DNA of 64,000 bases from Ancylobacter sp. WKF20 (GTDB taxonomy: Bacteria > Pseudomonadota > Alphaproteobacteria > Rhizobiales > Xanthobacteraceae), in assembly GCF_029760895.1 (NCBI RefSeq), contig NZ_CP121679.1, positions 3,826,001 through 3,890,000 on the forward strand, in the 5' to 3' direction. This document shows positions 38,397 to 47,993 of the stretch, in pieces. The stretch's first letter is position 1; each line of letters starts with the position of its first letter. The notes beneath the pieces are model-generated. The model did no database searches, was not told the origin of the DNA, and was given only the letters and a program-made list of their open reading frames with translations. The position numbers and the translations under genes were made by a program.

Positions 38397-38451
38397 ATTT
38401 TCTGGCCCCCTTCGATCCAGCGACAGTCGACGAGTACAAGAGGAAACGACC

Positions 38452-40212
38452 ATGATGCGCGAGATGACCGGCGCCGAAATGGTGATGCAGGCCCTGATCG
38501 ATCAGGGTGTCGAGCACATGTTCGGCTATCCCGGCGGCGCGGTGCTGCCGATCTATGACGCGATGTTCCACCAGAACCAGGTTCGCCACGTGCTCGTGCG
38601 CCACGAGCAGGGCGCGGTTCACATGGCGGAGGGCTATGCCCGCTCCTCCGGCAAGGTCGGCGTCGTCCTCGTCACCTCCGGCCCTGGCGCGACCAACGCC
38701 GTGACCGGCCTCACTGACGCGCTGCTGGATTCGATCCCGCTGGTCTGCATCACCGGGCAGGTTCCGACCCACCTCATCGGCTCGGACGCCTTCCAGGAGT
38801 GCGACACGGTCGGCATCACCCGGCCCTGCACCAAGCACAACTACCTCGTTCGTGACGTTAACGACCTCGCCCGCGTCATGCACGAGGCGTTCTATGTCGC
38901 GCAGAACGGCCGTCCCGGCCCGGTCGTCGTCGACATCCCGAAGGACGTGCAGTTCGCCAAGGGCATCTATGTCGGCCCGGAGAATATCGAGCACAAGACC
39001 TACAAGCCGCGCCTCAAGGGCGACCCGGAGAAGATCAAGGCGGCGGTCGATCTGCTGGCCAAGGCCAAGCGGCCGATCTTCTACACCGGCGGCGGCGTCA
39101 TCAATTCCGGCCCCGAGGCGAGCCGCCTGCTGCGCGAGTTCGCCCGGCTCACCGGCTATCCGGTCACCTCGACCCTGATGGGCCTCGGCGCCTACCCGGC
39201 GGCCGACAAGCAGTGGCTGGGCATGCTCGGCATGCACGGCACCTATGAAGCCAACATGGCGATGCATGATTGCGACGTCATGGTGTGCGTCGGCGCGCGC
39301 TTCGACGACCGCATTACCGGCCGTCTCGACGCCTTCTCGCCCGGCTCGAAGAAGATCCACATCGACATCGACCCGTCCTCGATCAACAAGAACGTCAAGG
39401 TCGACCTGCCGATCATCGGCGATGTGAAGCACGTCCTCGAAGACATGCTCACCGTCTGGCGCGGCATGAAGGCCGAGCCCGACCGGCAGGCCATCGCCGG
39501 CTGGTGGGCGCAGATCGACAAGTGGCGCGCGCGCAAGTCGCTCGCCTTCCAGCCCTCCTCCTCGATCATCAAGCCGCAGCAGGCCGTCAAGGCGCTGTAC
39601 GACCAGGTGAAGGACAAGGACGTCTACATCACCACCGAAGTCGGCCAGCACCAGATGTGGGCGGCGCAGCACTTCCACTTCGAGGAGCCGAACCGCTGGA
39701 TGACCTCCGGTGGCCTCGGCACCATGGGCTATGGCCTGCCCGCCGCCATCGGCGCGCAGGTGGCGCACCCGGAGAGCCTCGTCATCGACATCGCGGGCGA
39801 GGCCTCGATCCAGATGTGCCTGCAGGAGCTCTCCACCGCGCTGCAGTTCAACCTGCCGGTGAAGATCTTCGTGCTGAACAACGAGTATATGGGCATGGTG
39901 CGCCAGTGGCAGGATCTGCTGCATGGCGGGCGCTACTCGCACTCCTACTCCGAGTCGCTGCCGGACTTCGTGAAGCTCGCCGAGGCCTATGGCGCGGTCG
40001 GTATCCGCTGCTCGAAGCCGGGCGACCTCGATGGCGCCATCCATGAGATGATCAGCGTCAACCGCCCGGTGCTGTTCGACTGCCTGGTCGACAAGATGGA
40101 GAACTGCCTGCCCATGATCCCCTCGGGCAAGCCGCATAACGAGATGATCCTTCCCGATCATCCCGAAGGGCTGGACGAGGCGATCAGCGAGGAAGGCAAG
40201 ATGCTGGTGTGA
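38452..40212 (+). CDS. ilvB: Acetolactate synthase, large (catalytic) subunit
   Basis: 586 residues, full length. ThDP-dependent: VEHMFGYPGGAVLPIYDAMF with the catalytic Glu in VRHEQGAVHMAEGYAR, central FAD-binding domain, and C-terminal ThDP motif around GEASIQMCLQELSTALQ (the usual GDG is GEA here) to NNEYMGMVRQWQD. The motif begins with the first Gly but shows Glu in place of the family's Asp. It condenses pyruvate to acetolactate or acetohydroxybutyrate in valine, leucine and isoleucine synthesis. Expression is controlled by the leader peptide/attenuator. The small-subunit gene follows after a repeat. Confidence 0.95.
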   Translation: MMREMTGAEMVMQALIDQGVEHMFGYPGGAVLPIYDAMFHQNQVRHVLVRHEQGAVHMAEGYARSSGKVGVVLVTSGPGATNAVTGLTDALLDSIPLVCITGQVPTHLIGSDAFQECDTVGITRPCTKHNYLVRDVNDLARVMHEAFYVAQNGRPGPVVVDIPKDVQFAKGIYVGPENIEHKTYKPRLKGDPEKIKAAVDLLAKAKRPIFYTGGGVINSGPEASRLLREFARLTGYPVTSTLMGLGAYPAADKQWLGMLGMHGTYEANMAMHDCDVMVCVGARFDDRITGRLDAFSPGSKKIHIDIDPSSINKNVKVDLPIIGDVKHVLEDMLTVWRGMKAEPDRQAIAGWWAQIDKWRARKSLAFQPSSSIIKPQQAVKALYDQVKDKDVYITTEVGQHQMWAAQHFHFEEPNRWMTSGGLGTMGYGLPAAIGAQVAHPESLVIDIAGEASIQMCLQELSTALQFNLPVKIFVLNNEYMGMVRQWQDLLHGGRYSHSYSESLPDFVKLAEAYGAVGIRCSKPGDLDGAIHEMISVNRPVLFDCLVDKMENCLPMIPSGKPHNEMILPDHPEGLDEAISEEGKMLV

Positions 40213-40233
40213 CGGCGCTTCGCGCCTAACCAC

Positions 40234-40337
40234 GTCATGGCCGGGCTTGTCCCGGCCATCCACGTCTTCGCCGGAGCGCCGATCATGCTGGCGCGGACTG
40301 AAGTCGTGGATCCCCGGGCCAAGCCCGGGGATGACGG
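40234..40337. repeat. Dispersed palindromic intergenic repeat, type B
   Basis: Left arm GTCATGGCCGGGCTTG..CGGCCATCCACG and right arm CGTGGATCCCCGGGCC..GGGGATGACGG are inverted relative to each other. It sits between ilvB and ilvN, inside what should be one operon. Confidence 0.85.
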
Positions 40338-40385
40338 CCAGGAAGCTCACCGACAGCCATAGCCGCCCCCTTTTCAGAGTGCCCC

Positions 40386-40901
40386 ATGCCTCCCGTCAAC
40401 GAACCCGCCGAACGCCACACCCTCTCTCTGCTGGTCGATAACGAGCCGGGCGTGCTTGCCCGCATTGTCGGCCTGTTCTCCGGGCGCGGCTACAACATCG
40501 ACAGCCTGACCGTCTCCGAGGTCAGCCACGATTCCAAGCTCTCGCGCATCACTGTCGTCACCACCGGCGCGCCGCCGATCATCGAGCAGATCAAGAGCCA
40601 GCTCGACCGGCTGGTGCCCGTTCACCGCGTGGTCGACCTCACCGTGGTCGGCAAGGCGGTGGAGCGCGAGCTCGCTCTCATCAAGGTGCGCGGCAAGGGC
40701 GAGATCCGCCAGGAGGCGCTACTGATCGCCGACAGCTTCCGCGCCCGCACGGTGGACACGACGCTGGAGAGCTTCGTCTTCGAGATCACCGGCAAGCCGG
40801 AGAAGATCGACCAGTTCGTCTCGCTGCTGGAGCCGCTCGGCCTCGTCGAAGTCTCCCGCACCGGCGTCGCCGCCATCGGACGCGGCCCCGACGGCATGTG
40901 A
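40386..40901 (+). CDS. ilvN: Acetolactate synthase, small (regulatory) subunit
   Basis: 171 residues. N-terminal ACT domain (RHTLSLLVDNEPGVLARIVGLFSGRGYNIDSL) that binds valine for feedback inhibition, and a second half (EVSRTGVAAIGRG end) for contact with IlvB. Also called ilvH in this size class. No strong ribosome binding site; translation or expression may depend on the ilvB transcript across the 173-bp spacer that holds a repeat. Confidence 0.95.
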   Translation: MPPVNEPAERHTLSLLVDNEPGVLARIVGLFSGRGYNIDSLTVSEVSHDSKLSRITVVTTGAPPIIEQIKSQLDRLVPVHRVVDLTVVGKAVERELALIKVRGKGEIRQEALLIADSFRARTVDTTLESFVFEITGKPEKIDQFVSLLEPLGLVEVSRTGVAAIGRGPDGM

Positions 40902-40939
40902 AAGATCGGGCGCGGCATGTTGAGCCGCGCCCCATGTCG

Positions 40940-41485
40940 TCAGCCCGCGAAGCCGCCGGCGGCAAGGAACGCCTGCTCTTCCGTCGTCATGTCGCGGCCG
41001 AGAACCGGATTGCGATGCGGGAAGCGGCCGAAATCGCGGATGATGTCGTGGTGGATGACGGCGTGATGCACGCCTTCCTCATCCCCCGCCGCCGCGCAGA
41101 GCGCGACGCAGCGCTGCTGGTCCGCCAGATCCTCCGAGTGCATGTAGGGCATGTAGAAGAAGCGCCGCTCGGGCAGGGCGTAGCTGCGCTCGAAACCGCG
41201 CGCGATGGCGGTGTCGGCGATGGCGCGCGCCTGCGCATCGGTCGCGAAGGCGCGCGGCGAGTCGCGGAACAGGTTGCGCGGGAACTGATCGAGCAGGAGG
41301 ATCAGCGCGTAGCACCCGTCCGCCGTTTCCTCCCACCCTCGCAACTCGCCACGGGCGGCGGCCTCATGGGCGGCGAGGAATTGCGCGCGGATGGCGGTGT
41401 CGAAGGCCTCGTCCTTGGCGAACCAGCGGTCCGGTCCGGCGTCGCGCCAGAAGGCGAGGATCGCCTCGGCAGTGGGCAGGCTCAT
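40940..41485 (-). CDS. DUF924 family protein
   Basis: 181 residues from ATG 41485 with GGGAGA upstream. DUF924 signatures: ILAFWRDAGPDRWFAKDEAFDTAIR, LILLLDQFPRNLFRDSPRAFATD and FFYMPYMHSED. All-helical, TPR-like; widely distributed in proteobacteria without a defined biochemical role. Convergent with ilvN. Confidence 0.88.
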   Translation of the reverse strand: MSLPTAEAILAFWRDAGPDRWFAKDEAFDTAIRAQFLAAHEAAARGELRGWEETADGCYALILLLDQFPRNLFRDSPRAFATDAQARAIADTAIARGFERSYALPERRFFYMPYMHSEDLADQQRCVALCAAAGDEEGVHHAVIHHDIIRDFGRFPHRNPVLGRDMTTEEQAFLAAGGFAG

Positions 41486-41685
41486 TCCGGGTCTCCCTTT
41501 TTCATCAGACCCCCCGATAGGATGGCAAGCGGGCGAAAGTCGAGTGCCGCGCGGTGCTGCACCGCACGTTCGGCCCTTGGCCGCGGCAGGCAAGCCGTGT
41601 GAAGATGCGGTTTCGCGGGGCGCCCCGGGATGCCTCGCGGCGCCCCGAGCCATGCCCCGTTCTTGAGTGCGGGAAGGCGACAGAC

Positions 41686-42630
41686 GTGAGCGACAGCGCG
41701 GGCACATTGCCGGCATCCACCACCGGCAAGCCCCTGTGGCTACAGGTGGCGCCCTTACTCTTCCTGCTGCTGTGGTCCGGCGGCTTCGCCGTCGCCAAGG
41801 TCGGCCTGCTTTCGACCGGGCCTTTCACCCTGCTCGCCATGCGCTACGGGCTGGTGCTGGTGGTGCTGCTGCCCCTGCTGGTGTGGTTCCGCCCCGCGCT
41901 GCCGGCGACGCCGCGCGCCTGGGTGAACCTCGTCGTGGTCGGCTTCCTCATCCAGGTGCTGTATTTCGACCTGAGCTATTTCGCCTTCCTGAACGGGATT
42001 TCCGCCGGGGCGCTGGCGCTCATCGTCTCCATGCAGCCCATCGTCGTCGGCCTCGCCGCGCCGGCCTTTGCCCGCGAGAAGGTGGGGCTGCTGCGCTGGG
42101 TCGGGCTGCTGCTCGGGCTTGCCGGCGCCGGTCTCGTCATCGCCTCGCGCGCCTCCATCGAAGTGACCTCGCCCGGCGTGATCCTGCTGGCGGTCGGCGC
42201 GCTGCTGGCCATGTCCTCGGCCTCGCTCTACGAGAAGCGCTACGGCGTCGCCCAGCACCCGCTGGTGACCAATTGCGTGCAATACGCGGTGGGCTTCGTC
42301 TGCACCCTGCCGCTGGCACTGCTGCTGGATGACGGCCATGTCGACTGGTCGCCCTCCTTCATCGCGGCGCTGGCCTATCTCGTCATCGGCAATTCGCTGA
42401 TCGCCATCTCGCTCTATCTGGCGATGATCCGCGCCGGCGAGGTCTCCAAGGTCTCGGCGCTGTTCTTCCTCATTCCGCCCTGCTCGGCGCTGATCGCTTT
42501 CGTGCTGATCGGCGAGGCGATGCCGCCGCTTGCCTGGGTCGGCATGGCGCTGGCCGCCTCCGGCGTGTCGCTCGCCTCGGCGCAGCCGACCCTCTGGCGC
42601 GCGCGGATCGGCCGCCTGCTGCGACGCTGA
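41686..42630 (+). CDS. EamA/DMT-family transporter
   Basis: 314 residues from GTG 41686 (GGGAAGG upstream); the frame is open further up but the hydrophobic repeats begin only here. Ten transmembrane segments in two EamA repeats (LLLWSGGFAVAKVGL... and ISLYLAMIRAGEVSKVSALFFLIPPCSALIAFVLIGEA). Drug/metabolite exporters of this kind export amino acids or metabolites; the substrate is unknown. Close upstream of a TetR gene on the same strand, but the operator-like repeats between them suggest separate control. Confidence 0.88.
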   Translation: MSDSAGTLPASTTGKPLWLQVAPLLFLLLWSGGFAVAKVGLLSTGPFTLLAMRYGLVLVVLLPLLVWFRPALPATPRAWVNLVVVGFLIQVLYFDLSYFAFLNGISAGALALIVSMQPIVVGLAAPAFAREKVGLLRWVGLLLGLAGAGLVIASRASIEVTSPGVILLAVGALLAMSSASLYEKRYGVAQHPLVTNCVQYAVGFVCTLPLALLLDDGHVDWSPSFIAALAYLVIGNSLIAISLYLAMIRAGEVSKVSALFFLIPPCSALIAFVLIGEAMPPLAWVGMALAASGVSLASAQPTLWRARIGRLLRR

Positions 42631-42683
42631 CCGGGAATTCGCGACATGCCGCTTGCGCCGGGGCGGGCGTTCCTATAGGAGAA

Positions 42684-42701
42684 CCGTAACGTACGGTACG
42701 G
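42684..42701. promoter_or_regulatory. Candidate TetR operator
   Basis: CCGTAACGTACGGTACGG holds a CCGTA...TACGG inverted pair and a repeated TACGG, about 24 bp before the TetR gene. Autoregulatory TetR operators frequently have this TACG/CGTA form. Confidence 0.5.
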
Positions 42702-42724
42702 ATTTTCCGGAGCCCCCGCCAGCC

Positions 42725-44418
<1,694 letters not shown>

Positions 44419-44442
44419 GCCTCGTCTCACCGCTGAACGACG

Positions 44443-44568
44443 CCATGGCCGGGCTTTGCCCGGCCATGTGCGTTTGGGGGGGCTGCAGTCATCCCGGACG
44501 GCCGCAGGCCGAGCCGGGATCGCGTGCCGAAGTCATGGCCGGCCGCGCACGACGGCCGAGATGACGTC
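44443..44568. repeat. Dispersed palindromic intergenic repeat (type B and A fused)
   Basis: A CCATGGCCGGGC..GCCCGGCCATG palindrome is followed by GTCATCCCGGACGGCCGCAGG and GCCGAGCCGGGATCG, the same two elements as elsewhere in the window. It fills most of the ilvC-brnT spacer. Confidence 0.85.
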
Positions 44569-44656
44569 AGAGGATGGATTATGGGCTGACTGGCGACGGC
44601 AACCATCTGGCGAGTATCCGGGCTTTTAGAAGGCAGCATACTGCGCGGAGGCTCTC

Positions 44657-44950
44657 ATGGGCGAGACGGACGGCTTCGAGTGGGATAACGACAAGGACGC
44701 GGCGAACCGTGCGAAACACGGTTTGCCGCTCCTCTTTGGCGAGTTCGTCTTCGACGGTCGCCCGCGCTTCGAGCCGTCATCGCCGAGGCTTGTCGAGGGT
44801 GAGGCCCGCTATGTTGCGATGGCCGAGGTGGCCGGGCGTGTTATACTCTGTGTCTATGTCTGGAGAGGGTGCCGTCGGCGCCTTGTATCCGTGAGACGGG
44901 CGCATCGGAGCGAGAGACGTGTCTTCGCACAAGCCATCGAAGGAAGCTGA
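44657..44950 (+). CDS. brnT: BrnT-like toxin of a type II toxin-antitoxin system
   Basis: 97 residues. BrnT signature: FEWDNDKDAANRAKHGLPLLFGEFVF, then GRVILCVYVWRG and RLVSVRRAHRSERRVF. BrnT is a RelE-like ribonuclease toxin neutralised by BrnA. The BrnA gene follows with a 32-bp overlap, the standard order. Located between repeats, with a terminator after the pair. Confidence 0.88.
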   Translation: MGETDGFEWDNDKDAANRAKHGLPLLFGEFVFDGRPRFEPSSPRLVEGEARYVAMAEVAGRVILCVYVWRGCRRRLVSVRRAHRSERRVFAQAIEGS

Positions 44951-45143
44951 ACGGTTGCTGCGCGACTTCGACTGGTCGAAGGTCGATGCGTTGACCGATG
45001 AGCAGATCGTTGCGGCGGCGAAGGCAGACCCGGACAGCATCCTCCCTACCGAAGCTGAACTTGCGGAGTTCGATCTCGTCCTCCCCGCCAAGGCGCGGCG
45101 TGAGATGAAGGCTGGCAAACCGCCGAAGGAAGACGCCGAGTAG
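44919..45143 (+). CDS. brnA: BrnA-like antitoxin
   Basis: 74 residues. SKEAERLLRDFDWSKVDALTDEQIVAAAKADPDSILPTEAE is the BrnA N-terminal toxin-binding pattern. The C-terminal DNA-binding RHH part is short here (FDLVLPAKARREMKAGKPPK) and looks reduced compared with typical BrnA, so autoregulation may be weaker. Overlaps the brnT 3' end. A rho-independent terminator lies 33 bp after the stop. Confidence 0.8.
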   Translation: MSSHKPSKEAERLLRDFDWSKVDALTDEQIVAAAKADPDSILPTEAELAEFDLVLPAKARREMKAGKPPKEDAE

Positions 45144-45175
45144 CGCGGCGTCCAGATGTTTCGTGACCGGAAAAC

Positions 45176-45200
45176 AGGGCGACCAAAAAGGTCGCCCTTT
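45176..45200 (+). terminator. Rho-independent terminator after brnTA
   Basis: AGGGCGACC/GGTCGCCCT stem around an AAAAA loop, followed by TTTG. Perfect 9-bp pairing. Confidence 0.9.
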
Positions 45201-45244
45201 GTGTTTCTGGCAGACTAGGCCCTCTGCGTATCATCGCGATGGCC

Positions 45245-45477
45245 GTCATCCCGGACGGCCAAAGGCCGATCCGGGATCGTGTGCCCATCTTCGCACCTGC
45301 CGGCGCGCCCCATCGCAAAGGCGCGGCGAACGATCCCGGCTCTGCGCTGCGCTCGGCCGGGATGACGCCATGAGCCAATGGAACGTCATGGCCGGGCTCG
45401 GCCCGGCCATCCACGCCTTTCTTCCGTCGCCCGCTCGGCCCAAGTCATGGATGCCCGGGCCAAGCCCGGGCATGACA
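45245..45477. repeat. Dispersed palindromic intergenic repeats, type A then type B
   Basis: Type A from GTCATCCCGGACGGCC (45245) to GGCCGGGATGACG (45367), then type B from GTCATGGCCGGGCTCG (45385) to GGGCATGACACC (45477). Both copies are well preserved. This 380-bp gap contains no other feature apart from the terminator before it. Confidence 0.9.
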
Positions 45478-45523
45478 CCAGTGGGCGCTCCGACCGCGCC
45501 GGCCGCCAGCGCCCCGCGCGCCC

Positions 45524-46042
45524 TCACGCCGCCGCCGGCAGGCCCGGCTCATTGGCCTTCTGGCCCTTGTGGTAGACCGTGTAGACATAGACCGGGATGT
45601 TGAGCGCGCCGAGATGGTGCTCCACCAGCGGCTTCACATCCGCCCAGTCGAGCCCGCCGACGCCGGTGGCGAGGCGGGGAAGCGCGAGGCTGGCGATCTT
45701 CTCGTCCTGCGCGTAGCGCGCCAGCGCCTTGAGCGCGTGGCCGACATTCTCAAGCGTCGCCTTGCCCGGATGGCCGATGGCGTTCTCCGCCGGCTCCTGC
45801 GTCAGCAGGCAGGCGATGCGCACCGCGCCATGTTCGCCCGCGCCGGCCCAAACCCAGATCCCGCCGGCCTTGGGGTGGCTGATCCGGCATTCATGGCGGA
45901 AATCCTTGGCGAGCGAGGGGTAGCGTTCGCGCAGCGCCAAAGCGAGGCCGCTGTCGAAATGGTCGCCCGGCGCCACGCCATGAGCGATGAGCGCGGCGTC
46001 GCTGAGCAGGATGTCGCCCGCGATTTCGTGAATCAGTGCCAT
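45524..46042 (-). CDS. Macrodomain (ADP-ribose-binding) protein
   Basis: 172 residues from ATG 46042 (GGAGG at a good distance). The fold is suggested by IHEIAGDILLSDAALIAHGVAPGDHFDSGLALALRERYP and by LALPRLATGVGGLDWADV, the two phosphate and ADP-ribose loops, and the final YVYTVYHKG. Macrodomains remove or bind ADP-ribose, its 1''-phosphate or O-acetyl derivatives; some antagonise toxin ADP-ribosylation. It lies between the BrnTA pair and the DedA gene; a defence link is only speculative. The frame is open 12 codons further upstream. Confidence 0.82.
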   Translation of the reverse strand: MALIHEIAGDILLSDAALIAHGVAPGDHFDSGLALALRERYPSLAKDFRHECRISHPKAGGIWVWAGAGEHGAVRIACLLTQEPAENAIGHPGKATLENVGHALKALARYAQDEKIASLALPRLATGVGGLDWADVKPLVEHHLGALNIPVYVYTVYHKGQKANEPGLPAAA

Positions 46043-46138
46043 CGGATCCTCCAGAACCTTGATTGCTCTTGGAGCCATCTGTCGGCCGGGCCGCCGCGCG
46101 TGTCGTTGAGAAAACGCAACTCTGCGGCAAGGGGCGGC

Positions 46139-46663
46139 CTACCAGCCGAGCGCCTTTACCGCCGCCGCGCCGGGGCCGAGGATCAGCAGCGCCCACAGCA
46201 TGGCCGAGGTGATGTTCACCATCTGGAACAGGAAATGCGGCATGGCGAACATGCCGGCCACCAGCGGCACGAAGGCGCGCAGCGGGCCGGAGAAGCGCCC
46301 GAGGAACACGCTAAAGGTGCCAAAGCGCAGGAAGAAGCGTTCGCCGCGCGCCAGCGCCTGCGGGAAACGGTTGAGCGGCCAGCGCTCGCGCGCGCTGCCC
46401 TTGAGGTAGAAGCCGACCCAGTAGGACACGGTATCGCCCAGCGCCGCCCCCGCCGCGGTCGCCGCCCATACGGGCAAGAGCGGCACGCCACCGGCGGCGA
46501 TGACCGGCGAGAGGCCGAGCAGCACGAAGGTTGCGGGCACGACGAGCGAGACGATGGCGAGCGACTCGCAGAAGGCGAGGAGAAAGGCGACATAGGGCGC
46601 GTAATGGGCGTGCGCCGTGACGAAGCTAAGCACCTCGCGTGCATAGGCGTGAAGCTCGGACAC
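46139..46663 (-). CDS. DedA-family (VTT-domain) membrane protein
   Basis: 174 residues with four to five hydrophobic segments and the DedA pattern ESLAIVSLVVPATFVLLGLSPVIAAGGV and FLGRFSGPLRAFVPLVAGMFAMPHFLFQMVN (the conserved F-x-x-R-x-x-P-x-x-R-x-x-x-P/G). Family members flip undecaprenyl phosphate or phospholipids and support proton-motive force and cell division. It is 8 bp after the DAO gene on the same strand and may be its operon partner. Confidence 0.88.
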   Translation of the reverse strand: MSELHAYAREVLSFVTAHAHYAPYVAFLLAFCESLAIVSLVVPATFVLLGLSPVIAAGGVPLLPVWAATAAGAALGDTVSYWVGFYLKGSARERWPLNRFPQALARGERFFLRFGTFSVFLGRFSGPLRAFVPLVAGMFAMPHFLFQMVNITSAMLWALLILGPGAAAVKALGW

Positions 46664-46671
46664 TCAGCGCC

Positions 46672-47970
46672 TCACAGCCGGTCGCGCAGGGCGAAATAGC
46701 TCATGCCGGCGACCAGCAACGGCCAGCGCATCACCGGCCCGCCGGGGAAGGGCGGCACGGGCAGGCGCGCGAGTAGGTCGAATTGGCCGAGCTGGCCCTT
46801 GATCGCGTCGCCCAGCAGCTTGCCGAAATAGGGCGCGAGCATCACGCCCTGGCCGGAATAGCCGGCGGCGGTCAGCACGCGCGGCGAGAGTTTGCGCACG
46901 AAGGGCAGCCGGCTCATGGTGATGCCGAGAATGCCGCCCCAGCCATAATCGATGCGCACATCGGCGAGCTGCGGGAAGATCTTCAGCATATAGGGCCGGA
47001 CAAAAGCGCCGGGGTCGGGGCGCAGCCGGCGCGTATAGCTCTCCCCGCCGCCGAACAGCAGGCGCCCATCGGCCGAGAGGCGGTAATAGTTCACGACGAA
47101 GCGGCTATCGGCGACGGCCGCGTCATTGGCGATGATGTCGCGGGCGCGCGCGCCGAGCGGCTCGGTGGCGGCGATGTAGTTGGCGATCGGCATGACGTGA
47201 TTGTCGACCCGCCGGTCGAGACCGTCCTGCAGCCCGTCACCGCATTCGAGCACGAAATCGGCCAGCACCACGCCGCCGGCGGTCTTCACCTGCACCTTCG
47301 GCCCGCCCTCGTCGATGCCGAGCGCGCGGGAGTTCTCGAACAGCCGGGCGCCGGCCCTGTCCGCCGCGCGGGCGAGGCCCAAAGCGAGGTTGAGCGGGTG
47401 CAGATGCCCGCCGCCATGGTCGATCATCCCGCCGAAATAGGCATCGGAGCCGACCAGCGCGCGCAGCTCCTCGCGCGAGAGCGGGGCGGCGTGCGGGTAG
47501 CCATAGACCTCGTTGAGCTTGCGCGCATAGGCGTGACTATGGGCGACATAGCCGGGCTTGTGATCGGCGACGATGAGGCCTGGCCGCACGTCGCACTCGA
47601 TCCGGTGGCGGGCGATCAGCGCATGCAGCAGCGCCTTCGCCTCCTCCGCCATGCGCCAGAGCGCCTTGGCATCATCGAGCCCGACCTGCGCCTCCAGCCA
47701 GTCCTGATCGCGGCGCTGGCCGGTATGGATCTGCCCGCCATTGCGGCCCGAGGCGCCGGAGCCGACGCGGGCGGCTTCCAGCAGCACCACATCGAGCCCG
47801 GCTTCCGCCAGATGCAGCGCGGCGGAGAGACCCGTATAGCCGCCACCGATCACGCAGACATCGGCGGTCACGGTGCCGGCAAGGCTGGGGAAGGGGGCTA
47901 GGTGCCGCGCGGTGGCGGTGTACCAGCTTTTCGGGTGACCGGAGTCGGGGTGATCAGTGTCGAACGCCAT
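46672..47970 (-). CDS. FAD-dependent amine/amino acid oxidase (DAO superfamily, PuuB-like)
   Basis: 432 residues from ATG 47970; the open frame extends 82 codons further into the mutL end and is not coding. SWYTATA then VCVIGGGYTGLSAALHLAEAG (FAD-binding), SGASGRNGGQIHTG, and C-terminal GYSGQGVMLAPYFGKLLGDAI. This arrangement (SGRNGGQ, GWGG, YSGHG) is that of gamma-glutamylputrescine oxidase and related oxidases. PuuA-like and Pot genes occur 6-10 kb away, so a role in putrescine breakdown is plausible but not proven. mutL lies upstream and dedA downstream on the same strand. Confidence 0.86.
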   Translation of the reverse strand: MAFDTDHPDSGHPKSWYTATARHLAPFPSLAGTVTADVCVIGGGYTGLSAALHLAEAGLDVVLLEAARVGSGASGRNGGQIHTGQRRDQDWLEAQVGLDDAKALWRMAEEAKALLHALIARHRIECDVRPGLIVADHKPGYVAHSHAYARKLNEVYGYPHAAPLSREELRALVGSDAYFGGMIDHGGGHLHPLNLALGLARAADRAGARLFENSRALGIDEGGPKVQVKTAGGVVLADFVLECGDGLQDGLDRRVDNHVMPIANYIAATEPLGARARDIIANDAAVADSRFVVNYYRLSADGRLLFGGGESYTRRLRPDPGAFVRPYMLKIFPQLADVRIDYGWGGILGITMSRLPFVRKLSPRVLTAAGYSGQGVMLAPYFGKLLGDAIKGQLGQFDLLARLPVPPFPGGPVMRWPLLVAGMSYFALRDRL

Positions 47971-47993
47971 TATGGGGTGAGCATAGCCCGGCC

